The notes under the pieces were generated by a model. That model searched no databases. It was not told where the DNA came from and saw nothing but the letters and a program-made list of their open reading frames with translations. Source: an uncultured Flavobacteriaceae bacterium (GTDB lineage Bacteria > Bacteroidota > Bacteroidia > Flavobacteriales > Flavobacteriaceae). From it: a stretch of 64,000 nucleotides of DNA. Both the position numbers and the translations under genes were made by a program. Below, piece by piece: positions 43,066-51,070 of this stretch. The DNA is taken from contig CANMSA010000010.1 of NCBI GenBank assembly GCA_947500385.1, positions 154,821-218,820 of the forward strand. The letters run 5' to 3'. The first letter of the stretch is position 1; each line of letters begins with the position of its first letter.

Positions 43066-43603
43066 GCACTATGTCTTCGACCTCCAGTTCATTCATATCG
43101 ATAGGCCCCTTTAAAATGGCCTTTACCAGGGCGTCCTGCATGCTTTTGGAAACAGTTATGTCGTAGTCCTGAGATTTAATCTTATCCGGGTCGAAAAGGA
43201 GGTCGCCTTTATCAAAATCCAAGAGCACATCAATTTGACCCTCTAGTTTTACAACTAAATCCCATTGTTTCTCCTTTTTTAAGGTCTTAATTAGCCTTCT
43301 TTTTCGTTCAATCTGAATAAAACGCCACGCATCTTTATTGAACTTTTTTACACTCCCGAAAAGCTGTTCGGCCATGTTTATAGTCCGATACGCAGTAGTT
43401 TGACTGATCTTAAAAAGACTCATCAGCTTTTTAACGGTCTTCGTGATACTATCATCCTCAATTAGCATCGTAAAAGCAGCTTCGCAGCGTTTTTTTTGAT
43501 CTTTTTCGACCGGCGTTAGGTTGATGGCCCTTTCGTCGAAATAATGCGCCATCAGGTTTTCGATGGTATTGTCTTTCCGTGATTGTGTCATTAATCCGTT
43601 CAT
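43049..43603 (-). CDS. terS: Terminase small subunit
   Basis: A 184-aa protein with a helix-turn-helix core (KKLMSLFKISQTTAYRTINMAEQLFGSVKKF, residues about 58-88) followed by a helical oligomerisation segment (FIQIERKRRLIKTLKKEKQWDLVVKLEGQIDVLL). This fits DNA-recognising small terminases, and it is directly upstream of and overlapping terL. The start could be one of two close ATGs. Confidence 0.8.
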   Translation of the reverse strand: MNGLMTQSRKDNTIENLMAHYFDERAINLTPVEKDQKKRCEAAFTMLIEDDSITKTVKKLMSLFKISQTTAYRTINMAEQLFGSVKKFNKDAWRFIQIERKRRLIKTLKKEKQWDLVVKLEGQIDVLLDFDKGDLLFDPDKIKSQDYDITVSKSMQDALVKAILKGPIDMNELEVEDIVHEEVD

Positions 43604-44349
43604 AGCAAGGCATCAATTTTATTGAGGTTAAGTTGGTGGGAATGCAGCAAATTTTCGCTTTTACGGATTGCTCCCTCTAAGAGCAATTGTTTATGCTTAT
43701 CCCGTTCGGCATCCAATGCAATGTACTTTTCATCAACCCGCTTTGAAATCTTGCTAATGCTGCTCTTTAAATTGTTCTTTTTTCGCAATAACTGAACAGG
43801 GGTTAAATCGCTAAAGTCATCCTTCGGGACATCTAGCAATGTCCGATGCTTTTTCCAGTGGTGTAGTTCCTTCCATATCAAATCTCGTTCTTCGTCCAAT
43901 TCAAGAATCTGCAGTTGAATCTTCAAAGCACTTTCGGATGCACTATCTGGCAAATCGTTAAGTACGAACTTCAATTCGATCATTTCATGGAACACCTTTT
44001 GGGCCTTTATAAAACGAATTCGAAGCTCTGGAGGCAGGTCTCCCATTCGGATTCCGCCAAACGCAGCCTTTGCACTTTCAGAGGCAATTTTCTTTTGCTC
44101 CATTTCTATGGTAACCTGCTCCTGAGTTGGATAAACCGGTAAATGGATCGTCGGAGTCACAGTTTTCTTTATCAAGGGCTTTGCTTTGTACTTCCTCAAT
44201 TCAGCTACCAAAGCCGCCATATTTTGATTTGATTTACCGCGATTGAGCCTTTTTAAAAGCCGATGTTTCCTATTGGGCAAGGAAGCATAGATAGTAACGC
44301 CCTCATAATAGTCTTTAGAGTTTTCGAACCAATTTTTGATTGCTTCCAT
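43600..44349 (-). CDS. Helical phage protein, head of packaging unit
   Basis: A 249-aa protein from ATG 44349 (MEAIKNWFENSKDYYEGVTIYASLPNRKHRLLKRL). An upstream in-frame start would overlap the promoter box, so it is rejected. The protein is largely helical and basic with a coiled-coil section (IQLQILELDEERDLIWKELHHWKKHRTLL ... LRKKNNLKSSISKISKRVDEKYIALDAERDKHKQLLL). No family recognised. It overlaps the terminase small subunit by 4 bp and could assist packaging. Confidence 0.6.
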   Translation of the reverse strand: MEAIKNWFENSKDYYEGVTIYASLPNRKHRLLKRLNRGKSNQNMAALVAELRKYKAKPLIKKTVTPTIHLPVYPTQEQVTIEMEQKKIASESAKAAFGGIRMGDLPPELRIRFIKAQKVFHEMIELKFVLNDLPDSASESALKIQLQILELDEERDLIWKELHHWKKHRTLLDVPKDDFSDLTPVQLLRKKNNLKSSISKISKRVDEKYIALDAERDKHKQLLLEGAIRKSENLLHSHQLNLNKIDALL

Positions 44350-44353
44350 GCTC

Positions 44354-44389
44354 CAAAGTTTGAGAAATGGCAACAGTCAAAAAAGGACA
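44354..44389 (-). promoter_or_regulatory. Late-promoter motif copy 5 (packaging unit)
   Basis: TGTCC, T6, then AAACTTTG at motif positions 29-36, with A at 30 and TTG at 34-36. It ends 5 nt before ATG 44349. A terminator for the capsid unit stands 25 bp upstream (44414-44440). Confidence 0.7.
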
Positions 44390-44413
44390 TACTTAGGTGT
44401 TATTACTGGAAAC

Positions 44414-44440
44414 AAAAAAACCCCTCGTTAAAGGGGTTTT
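44414..44440 (-). terminator. Terminator of capsid unit
   Basis: Stem AAAACCCCT/AGGGGTTTT (44417-44425 with 44432-44440); on the minus strand it ends in a run of seven T. It separates the capsid genes (48241-44465) from the packaging genes starting at 44349. Confidence 0.85.
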
Positions 44441-44464
44441 ACTAACTCAAAAAACTAACAATGA

Positions 44465-44779
44465 TCAACCTTTACTTTCAAGTACTTTATATCTTGTTTC
44501 GGCAATTGCCTTGAGGGTTTTTCCATCATTCACAAGCAACAATGTTTCAATTTCCTCTTCACTTTCTGCTTTTAGCATAATAGCCGCGAGTCGCTTCACG
44601 CCTAATTTTTGTTTCTTCAAGAATTTCACCGCTTCTTCTCCAGGTATAATGGTAATCCACGGAAAACCTGAATCTTCATACAAGGCCAATAATCTTTCGT
44701 TATTAACGGGTTTCGATGTATCTAACCGTCCCCAATTGGGAATGGTGTATCGTCCCGGGCGTGTAATTTCAAAAACCAT
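44465..44779 (-). CDS. Small phage structural-region protein
   Basis: A 104-aa protein (MVFEITRPGRYTIPNWGRLDTSKPVNNERLLALYEDSGFPWITIIPGEEAVKFLKKQKL) with mixed strands and a basic C-terminal helix. It is the last gene of the capsid unit, sharing 1 bp with the gene before it. Unrecognised; perhaps a minor head or tail component. Confidence 0.5.
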   Translation of the reverse strand: MVFEITRPGRYTIPNWGRLDTSKPVNNERLLALYEDSGFPWITIIPGEEAVKFLKKQKLGVKRLAAIMLKAESEEEIETLLLVNDGKTLKAIAETRYKVLESKG

Positions 44780-45345
44780 TACTCAGGAACGAATTCGGTA
44801 ATTGTTCCAGTGTAAACAGGAGCAGGGTACGCCTGAACATCACTAAACTTGATAGGGGTACCATGAACGTCTCCTGGCTTAACACCTGAAGAACCCGTTG
44901 CTTCGGACAAATATGCAGGTGAGTTTTTAGAGCCTATTTGCTTGATTTCACCATTTACTTGTGTTACCAAGAAAATCATCCCCACGTTCTGATATTTACG
45001 AATGAAACCGGTTACCTTGGCGCTAGTTCCGGGTAAAGTTCCAGCGAAATTATTGACATTGGATTTAGACCCTTTCTCGCCTTGATTTTGGGTATCTACC
45101 ATTCCGGTCTCGGGCAACACGGTGATTTTGAAAAACCCTTTTGGAGGTGTGAACGTATGAGGCCCCACAATAGTTCCAGCCTCTTCTAAAGTAGTCGCCA
45201 CATTTAAGGCAGGGGGTGCCATAATTTCGTCGAAATCTGCTACACGAGCAGCAAAAATTTCTACTGGACTTACACCTGCAGGGTTTTCTTGGTCTGGACA
45301 ATAGTCCATATTATCAGTTACAATGGTATCAATACAATCAGGCAT
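44779..45345 (-). CDS. Possible tail-tube or capsid decoration protein
   Basis: A 188-aa beta-rich protein (GSKSNVNNFAGTLPGTSAKVTGFIRKYQNVGMIFLVTQVNGEIKQIGSKNSPAYLSEA ... VHGTPIKFSDVQAYPAPVYTGTI). Alternating strands with a small-residue centre fit a tail-tube-like or Ig-like decoration fold. Three cysteines cluster near the N-terminus (PDCIDTIVTDNMDYC). It lies in the capsid unit between the Lys/Ala-rich protein and the last gene. The assignment is a fold guess. Confidence 0.45.
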   Translation of the reverse strand: MPDCIDTIVTDNMDYCPDQENPAGVSPVEIFAARVADFDEIMAPPALNVATTLEEAGTIVGPHTFTPPKGFFKITVLPETGMVDTQNQGEKGSKSNVNNFAGTLPGTSAKVTGFIRKYQNVGMIFLVTQVNGEIKQIGSKNSPAYLSEATGSSGVKPGDVHGTPIKFSDVQAYPAPVYTGTITEFVPE

Positions 45346-45348
45346 AAC

Positions 45349-45942
45349 TTAGTAGATTTGTTCGATGAAATTATTATTTCCGTAGACGAGTTCGAGCATT
45401 ACTTCCCCGTCTTCGATGAGCTCTTTCGTTTTACGACTTACACCGTCAATATTTAGAGATGCTGGAGCAGACTTTTTAAAGCGAAATTTCAGTCCCCTAT
45501 CATCCGTAAATACAGGACGATTATCCTTCCCTTTTTTTGAAGCTTTTTCAGCAGAGGACTTGCTTTCCTCTTCTTTAATCGCTTTGGATTTCAGGTCTTT
45601 TTCTGCTTTTTTTGCATTAGCGGCACGAAGCTTCTTCGCTTCCAATTGCCTTGCTACAGTACGGTTGTTTTTTACCAAATCCGCCATTTCCATAGCAGCT
45701 TTGGCTTCAGCATCTGCCTTCTCCTTATCAGCCTTCGCTTTGGCATCGGATTTCTCCTTGTCGGCTTTCGCTTTGGCATCAGCCTTTTCCTGGTCAGCTT
45801 TCGCTTTGGAATCGGCTTTTTCCTTTTCAGCTTTCACTTTTGAGGTGTCCGCACCATTGGCGGACACCTCTCCAGCTTTCTTCGGATCGGGGTTTTTATT
45901 CGTTTTAGTGGCCTTGCTGGCCGCGGTATTTTTTTTAGCCAT
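45349..45942 (-). CDS. Lys/Ala-repeat coiled-coil phage protein
   Basis: A 197-aa protein. Residues 30-100 are a low-complexity coiled coil of repeated KADKEKADAKA-type units, then charged K/E segments, then a C-terminal globular domain of about 60 residues (KGKDNRPVFTDDRGLKFRFKKSAPASLNIDGVS ... ELVYGNNNFIEQIY). Located just after the capsid candidate. The highly charged helix could be a scaffold or stapling element, with the terminal domain binding the capsid. Confidence 0.55.
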   Translation of the reverse strand: MAKKNTAASKATKTNKNPDPKKAGEVSANGADTSKVKAEKEKADSKAKADQEKADAKAKADKEKSDAKAKADKEKADAEAKAAMEMADLVKNNRTVARQLEAKKLRAANAKKAEKDLKSKAIKEEESKSSAEKASKKGKDNRPVFTDDRGLKFRFKKSAPASLNIDGVSRKTKELIEDGEVMLELVYGNNNFIEQIY

Positions 45943-45958
45943 GGGTAATTTTTAAGGA

Positions 45959-46969
45959 TTAAACAGTGACACCGTCTATACCATAATACAATTGATTCAA
46001 GTCTGTATCACCTAGACCATATTCTCCATCAGCATAGTTGGCAACAAAAACCATCTCATTGATCAAAAAGTCATATCCTTTCCAGAATTCCATAAAGAAC
46101 TTAACTTCATAATCCTGTTTTTGGATATCAGTTACACGGGGCTTACCATCAAACACGTCAATTAGGCGTTTGAAGTTACCATCGATTGTAGCAAAAATGT
46201 CATCACTTTCCATTCCCGGGAGAGCAACCAATTCGCGTTTACCCAATCTACTTTTACCCTTATCTTTTTGGAACTGATTCTGTCCAAATTGATCTTCATA
46301 TTGCAACCAATAACGCTCTAAGTTATTTTCGCTCATGAATAACTTTTTGACCTTTGATTTAGCCTTCGAGGGAAGGGACCTTTCAAAAGAAGTAACCTGA
46401 TCTACAATATTGGTATCAGTCAATGCTTGCATTGGTATTTTAAATGGAGTGTGACCGGTACCTGGCACTTCTGCGAACAAATCCAAAATAATTTGTTCAA
46501 TTCCATTCATCGAGAAACCAAACTCATCGAGCCTGGCAGGGTCGTAAACACCTTTAATTTCTAAAGTGGCCAAGTCATCAATCACTTTTGGAAGTAACTC
46601 ACGCTCGATAATATACTTCGAAATTGGCATTTGCTCTGGTTTCAAATTCTCCGCATACAAATCTGCCCAATAGGAACTAAGTATGTCAGCTGGCACAATC
46701 GGGAAATTTACCTTTTGATGGTAATTTTTCAGAATCTTGTGTTCAATTTGAGCCTGCCCCAACGCATTCCAAACTTTACTAAAACCTTGCACCACATTGC
46801 TGATCAAGGTAGATCCTTGCGGAAATTTGCCCTTAATTTTCGTTAAAGGGCTTGTATGTTTGTCCAAGGTGCTCTGAGCACGATTAAGACTAGCCGAAAT
46901 GAGATTTGGGTTGTGTGCCAACCAAGTATTCACTTCTTTAATTACGTCATCGATAAGTATATCAGCCAT
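45959..46969 (-). CDS. Major capsid protein candidate
   Basis: A 336-aa protein directly downstream of the S49 protease-scaffold gene, the classic place for the shell protein. It shows helix-rich N-terminus (DVIKEVNTWLAHNPNLISASLNRAQSTLDKHTSPLTKIKGKFPQG) and a C-terminal part (ATIDGNFKRLIDVFDGKPRVTDIQKQDYEVKFFMEFWKGYDFLINEMVFVANY) resembling the end of Bacteroidetes phage capsid proteins, where the last strand reports a substrate-like FVA. The assignment rests mostly on position. Confidence 0.7.
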   Translation of the reverse strand: MADILIDDVIKEVNTWLAHNPNLISASLNRAQSTLDKHTSPLTKIKGKFPQGSTLISNVVQGFSKVWNALGQAQIEHKILKNYHQKVNFPIVPADILSSYWADLYAENLKPEQMPISKYIIERELLPKVIDDLATLEIKGVYDPARLDEFGFSMNGIEQIILDLFAEVPGTGHTPFKIPMQALTDTNIVDQVTSFERSLPSKAKSKVKKLFMSENNLERYWLQYEDQFGQNQFQKDKGKSRLGKRELVALPGMESDDIFATIDGNFKRLIDVFDGKPRVTDIQKQDYEVKFFMEFWKGYDFLINEMVFVANYADGEYGLGDTDLNQLYYGIDGVTV

Positions 46970-46975
46970 GGTATT

Positions 46976-48241
46976 TTAGTTTTGATAGATTGAGGATTCG
47001 AAATTTATAAAACCATGGTCCCCAGAAACATCTTCTTTCTTTTTCCCAGTTGTATGGTCATCACCTGGTTCATTGCCCAAGGCGGTAATTTTGTTTTTAT
47101 ATGCCGTAATGGCACCAGTTACATCAGTAACCTTATCTTCCCCGGTGAGCTCCAGTTCTTTATTGGCCCCTAACACGATTGCATTATGGGTAGCAACAGC
47201 ATCGGTTACTGCCTTTTCGGCTGTCGCTTTTTCGGTCTTTGCAGCTTGCAAATCAGATTCTAAAGCACTTATTTTTGCTTCCACTTGGTCAGCCTCTGCC
47301 TCATTTAGTAAGATTCCATTGGCAGTCTCCCCTTCGCCAAATTTTTTACCGATTACAGATTCTATTTTTGTATAGTTCTTGCTCATTTGAGTAGATTTTT
47401 TGTTTGCGTCTTTCGATAATTCAATAACCCTATCTATGGCATCGTTAATGGTACCTAATGAATCGACCAACTTCATTTCTTTGGCTTTCTCGGCATTGTA
47501 AGTTCCACCTTTAAAAACGGCCTCGTCAATTTGTGGGCGTGCAGTCTTTATATCCGAAATAAAAGTATCGACCAAAGGGTCCAATTCTTCCTTAATGTAG
47601 GTTTCGTATGACCCCTCCTCTTTGAATACGTCCCTAGAGGCCTTATTCTTCTCGGTACTTTTAGTGGCATACATGGTATGTACCTTTAGCCCCTTAGTTC
47701 CGTAGTAACCATCGATATCCAAAAGCTTCGCATATGCTCCAATACTTCCTATATGTTCCGCTCTTTTATTTGCAATGATTTCTTGCGCGGCACTCCCAAT
47801 ATAGTAGGCAGCCGAACACATCAAACCATCCGTATATGTTACCACGGGTTTTGGATAAGTACTCAAGTAATCATAAAACTCAGGAGTTCCATAGGCTTGC
47901 CCACCGCCAGAATCGATGTCTAAAACTACTCCAGCGATATCGGACCCTTTTAAGGCATCCAGTTCGCGCATCATCCCTTTCGTGCCTTGCGGCCCGCACA
48001 TTTGATCATGCTTAACTATTGGGTTTTTGATTTCTAAAATCGCAACCTTCACATTTGCTGTATTTGAGTTCCCCTTAGAAGAATGGTAACTGATCAAAGA
48101 TGGTTTTTCTTTTTCAGTGTCATTTGCCCCCATATGATTCCCAACTAACATCCCAAAAATCAAAGGCAAATAACCTTGTGCATAGTTTTGCTCTATGTAC
48201 CAAGGTCTATTGAATAAACTGTGAAGGTTCGCTACTGACAA
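46976..48241 (-). CDS. S49 (ClpP/SppA-type) prohead protease fused to scaffold
   Basis: A 421-aa protein. Residues 40-280 form an S49/ClpP-crotonase protease: SDIAGVVLDIDSGGGQAYGTPEFYDYL, the nucleophile region YTDGLMCSAAYYIGSAAQEI, and GSIGAYAKLLDI. Residues 290-400 are a coiled coil rich in E/A/K (EADQVEAKISALESDLQAAKTEKATAEKAV). This is a protease-scaffold fusion: the tail shapes the shell and is then degraded. The start is TTG 48241, the only start matching the NRPWYIEQNYAQGYLPLI entry. Immediately upstream of the capsid candidate. Confidence 0.85.
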   Translation of the reverse strand: MSVANLHSLFNRPWYIEQNYAQGYLPLIFGMLVGNHMGANDTEKEKPSLISYHSSKGNSNTANVKVAILEIKNPIVKHDQMCGPQGTKGMMRELDALKGSDIAGVVLDIDSGGGQAYGTPEFYDYLSTYPKPVVTYTDGLMCSAAYYIGSAAQEIIANKRAEHIGSIGAYAKLLDIDGYYGTKGLKVHTMYATKSTEKNKASRDVFKEEGSYETYIKEELDPLVDTFISDIKTARPQIDEAVFKGGTYNAEKAKEMKLVDSLGTINDAIDRVIELSKDANKKSTQMSKNYTKIESVIGKKFGEGETANGILLNEAEADQVEAKISALESDLQAAKTEKATAEKAVTDAVATHNAIVLGANKELELTGEDKVTDVTGAITAYKNKITALGNEPGDDHTTGKKKEDVSGDHGFINFESSIYQN

Positions 48242-48267
48242 TTTTATAGTATTGATTTACTAAAGCA

Positions 48268-48303
48268 CAATACTATAGAGTCTAAATAGGTATAAAAAGG
48301 ACA
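48268..48303 (-). promoter_or_regulatory. Late-promoter motif copy 6 (capsid unit)
   Basis: TGTCC, T5, then TAGTATTG at motif positions 29-36 (one mismatch to TAnnTTTG), with A at 30 and TTG at 34-36. It lies 27 nt before the protease start and directly after the stop of the 178-aa gene. Confidence 0.65.
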
Positions 48304-48840
48304 TTAAAGCGTCTCAGCCAATACAAACGGAAGGCCACGCTGATAGATATTGAAGTTAATATGGTCAAAAATGATGCTCTTAGCATAGGTACTACCGCTA
48401 GTACGCACGGCATACCCCTTAACTGCCCCGGGCTGAGGACTATTCACTTCATCATAAGTACACAATAAAGGCTGTGCCGTAGTTCCATATAAATGGGTAG
48501 AACCGTGCTTACTGATCAGCACCACCACTTCTTCGTTATTGTATTCCTCAAGAACTTTCTGAATCTCTTTTTGTTGCGGGGTAATCGTAAAACCTATTCC
48601 GGTACGATACAGCTTGCCAGAAGCACTAATACCCGTGCTATGGGCGACGTTTACGTTATTTGGCAATAAATCAGCAATTAATACTTGTGCGGTATCAGGA
48701 AGATTTGTTAGAATTTCTTCAATGATTTCCTCATTGGTAAAATGGGTAAAATATGGTAATTGAGTAGCCTCAAATACCGCTATCTTATAAAAATGGTCGA
48801 TATGGCCTTCATGACCATTGTTACAAAGGGTATGGATCAT
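48304..48840 (-). CDS. Phage protein of unknown function
   Basis: A 178-aa mixed alpha/beta protein with several Cys and His near its N-terminus (HTLCNNGHEGHIDHFYKIAVFE) and a Gly/Ser-rich beta C-terminus. It is in the late orientation upstream of the capsid unit but before its promoter. I recognise no family; the Cys/His cluster might bind metal. Confidence 0.5.
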   Translation of the reverse strand: MIHTLCNNGHEGHIDHFYKIAVFEATQLPYFTHFTNEEIIEEILTNLPDTAQVLIADLLPNNVNVAHSTGISASGKLYRTGIGFTITPQQKEIQKVLEEYNNEEVVVLISKHGSTHLYGTTAQPLLCTYDEVNSPQPGAVKGYAVRTSGSTYAKSIIFDHINFNIYQRGLPFVLAETL

Positions 48841-48883
48841 AATTCATGTTTTTTAGGGACATTTTTAGATGTATCCCAATTTG

Positions 48884-49351
48884 TTATGCACTCATTAACC
48901 GGGATTCGATACCCTCTTTTTTGCGCTTGAAATCACGGTATATGGTCTCCAGTTTAATATCGTCCTCGGTGATATCATAGAGCTTTAGAAACTGTCGAAT
49001 TTCACCTATACATTTGGTCTTATTCGCTATGTTTTTCATGATGATATGATGATACAGCTCATCGCGAAACAGTTGATCCATAAGGCGATTGAAGACCTGA
49101 CCACTTTTAATACCTAGTTTAATACCGGTCTTTAAGTACTTGTGCTCCTTGATGACCAAATGAAACAGCCGATTGTACTTTGATTTCGATATGGGAATGT
49201 CAGGATTCGTGCCAAGTGAAGAAAGGACAATGTTCCCAATAATATCATTTCTGGTAGCAACATAGGTATCGCTGCCAGTACGTTTCACCAAAAATTTATA
49301 AACGTGATCAGCAACAGGGATACTTTCAGTAATGGAATAATCTGCATACAT
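48884..49351 (-). CDS. First gene of the leftward late region, possible regulator
   Basis: A 155-aa basic helical protein (ADHVYKFLVKRTGSDTYVATRNDIIGNIVLSSLG ... KSKYNRLFHLVIKEHKYLKTGIKLGIKSGQVFNRLMDQLFRDEL) without membrane segments. It stands first among the late genes and is divergent from the SEC-C gene. It does not carry the TGTCC promoter motif itself. Position and charge make it a candidate activator of that motif, but there is no recognised HTH. Confidence 0.5.
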   Translation of the reverse strand: MYADYSITESIPVADHVYKFLVKRTGSDTYVATRNDIIGNIVLSSLGTNPDIPISKSKYNRLFHLVIKEHKYLKTGIKLGIKSGQVFNRLMDQLFRDELYHHIIMKNIANKTKCIGEIRQFLKLYDITEDDIKLETIYRDFKRKKEGIESRLMSA

Positions 49352-49373
49352 GGGCGGTTTCTTTCAAAATTAA

Positions 49374-49416
49374 GGTTTTTTTACCTCATTTTTTTGATTT
49401 ATAAGGTGTTTTTACC
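49374..49416. promoter_or_regulatory. Two near-identical palindromic sites between divergent genes
   Basis: GGTTTTTTTACC (49374-49385) and GGTGTTTTTACC (49405-49416), 31 bp apart, each with GGT/ACC arms. They lie between the start of the 155-aa gene (49351, leftward) and the SEC-C gene (49525, rightward). They are candidate operators for a regulator controlling one or both. Confidence 0.4.
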
Positions 49417-49524
49417 CCATGTATAATTAACCTGTATTGGGTCTTAGAAAACTTAACTGATACCTTGATGCAATAACAGCGCCTTTTAGTAATTTGCATA
49501 TATTCTTGTTTTAAACTTCGAAAA

Positions 49525-50499
49525 ATGACTCTAGTAATATCGGCAGGTAACTCAGAACAAATTATCCAGGTTTCAGACAGGAGATTGACCAATAGAGGTA
49601 AACTTGTCAATGATGAATCAAGTAAGGCAATAATCCTTCATTGTGGTAATGCGAGATTATCAGTTAGTTATACAGGCTTGGCCAGTGTAGGTAAATCATT
49701 TATTACCAGAAAATGGCTTCTTAAAACAATAAGTGAATGTGCTCCTCCCGATTATACCGCAGAACAGATAATAATAAGATTCACGGAAAGGGCAACTAGA
49801 GAATTTTCAGAAAATCCCTTCTTAAAAAATTTACCCAAAGCCTCGAAACGTTTAACCATAATGTTTACCGGATATTTGTATCATCATGCCCACCCTTTGG
49901 CTGCTTTAGCAATTGTTTCTAATTATCAAGATATTGACAAAAATCAAAAACTAAATTATGCTTTAGACAAGTTTACTCATTATTTTAGACAAGGGCCAGG
50001 GCCAGGGCCAAACGTCGGAAATTTTGCTTTAATATTTGCAATTGGTACACTACCGCCTATCAAGAAAGAACAAAATCAACTTCTTAGAGAAGTAGTTAAA
50101 AACAAAATACCTGCACGAAAAATAGTCGACCTTTTAGTTGAGATTATTCGAAAATTAGCTGACCATCCATCATCCGGCAACACGATTGGTAAACAATTAG
50201 ATAGTGTTACTATTCCTAAGGATATCCAAATGATGGTAACATCAAGTTATCATTCAGAAAAAGTCAGAAAAGAAGGACTTATGGTTGATACTATTATGGC
50301 GGTAAGTGATAAACTACACATGACGGTTGGGAACATTAAAGTGACACCTCGAAGTAAAAATGCATCTCCATTAACCGGACCAAAACTTCGATCTAAACAG
50401 CTATGTTGGTGCCCCAGTGGCAAAAAATACAAATATTGCCATGGGAAAAAGCAAGACAATGGCCAGTCTTTCTTTTTGGAATTTACTCCTGATGATTGA
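49525..50499 (+). CDS. Proteasome-like Ntn-hydrolase with SEC-C zinc tail
   Basis: A 324-aa protein reading against the late genes. After removal of Met it begins TLVISAG, and counting from that Thr, T1, D17 (SDRR), R19 and K33 (ESSK) fall exactly at the catalytic spacing of proteasome beta subunits and HslV. This is followed by a strand and YTGLAS, like the FAG or GSxAD turn. C-terminal residues 294-306 are a SEC-C motif, CxCx8CH (CWCPSG...YCH), a zinc-binding module. The middle helices lack the later catalytic Ser/Asp signatures in obvious form. Probably a soluble threonine-type hydrolase or derived regulator; a defence or host-takeover role is inferred. AT-rich, so likely acquired. Confidence 0.65.
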   Translation: MTLVISAGNSEQIIQVSDRRLTNRGKLVNDESSKAIILHCGNARLSVSYTGLASVGKSFITRKWLLKTISECAPPDYTAEQIIIRFTERATREFSENPFLKNLPKASKRLTIMFTGYLYHHAHPLAALAIVSNYQDIDKNQKLNYALDKFTHYFRQGPGPGPNVGNFALIFAIGTLPPIKKEQNQLLREVVKNKIPARKIVDLLVEIIRKLADHPSSGNTIGKQLDSVTIPKDIQMMVTSSYHSEKVRKEGLMVDTIMAVSDKLHMTVGNIKVTPRSKNASPLTGPKLRSKQLCWCPSGKKYKYCHGKKQDNGQSFFLEFTPDD

Positions 50500-50692
50500 T
50501 TTGAAATTTGAAGAATTGTATCAATTAACTCATCATAAATTTCAAACCTCACTAAACTGAAATTAACCATTAGCAATACGGAAGAATTTAGGAATCATTC
50601 AATTCTCCTATATTCGATGATTCACGGTTTAAAACTTCTGCACTTAGTGTAATTATGAATTCCAATCCAAATATTTACACGGGGCCAAAATC

Positions 50693-51070
50693 GTTGGAAA
50701 AAGTTCCAACGGTTCCAACAAACTCCTATCTATTTGATTTTTAAATACTTATGTTTTTAAAGGTGTTGGAACGTGTTGGAACCACCCCACAATTTGTTGG
50801 AACCGTAATTTCCCGTTCCAACAGATTCCAACACTTTTAAAGGAAAATCCAAACGAAAAAATCAACATATATATTTGATAACCAGTATTTTATAATATTA
50901 AACTATGATTTTGTTGGAACGTTGGAACCGTTGAACCAAAAACACGACCACTTTTTCGCTAAAAGATTTTTTAATTAGGGGGTGCGGGGGATTATACCTA
51001 TTCAATGCCTTTTTTTTGAAGGGTTGATTTTGAGGCGTTTTTTGCATTGATTCCAGGAAAAAGTTCCAAC
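50693..51070. repeat. GTTGGAAC/GTTCCAAC repeat array
   Basis: Nine exact copies of GTTGGAAC or its complement start at 50703, 50712, 50765, 50775, 50796, 50815, 50913, 50921 and 51063. Near copies lie at 50693 (GTTGGAAA), 50825 (ATTCCAAC) and 50930 (GTTGAAC). Both orientations are mixed; some are adjacent (50913/50921) or paired in opposite sense (50693/50703). They lie in the 50500-51203 gap. An iteron-type replication origin or a multi-site operator are the main readings. Confidence 0.75.

Noticed and set aside
48851..48861. Seventh copy of the late-promoter motif before the 178-aa gene
   Set aside because: It reads TGTCCCTAAAA without the T run, and no TTG box lies at the right distance.
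50693..51070. CRISPR array
   Set aside because: The repeated word is only 8 bp, occurs in both orientations and has irregular spacing; no cas genes are present.
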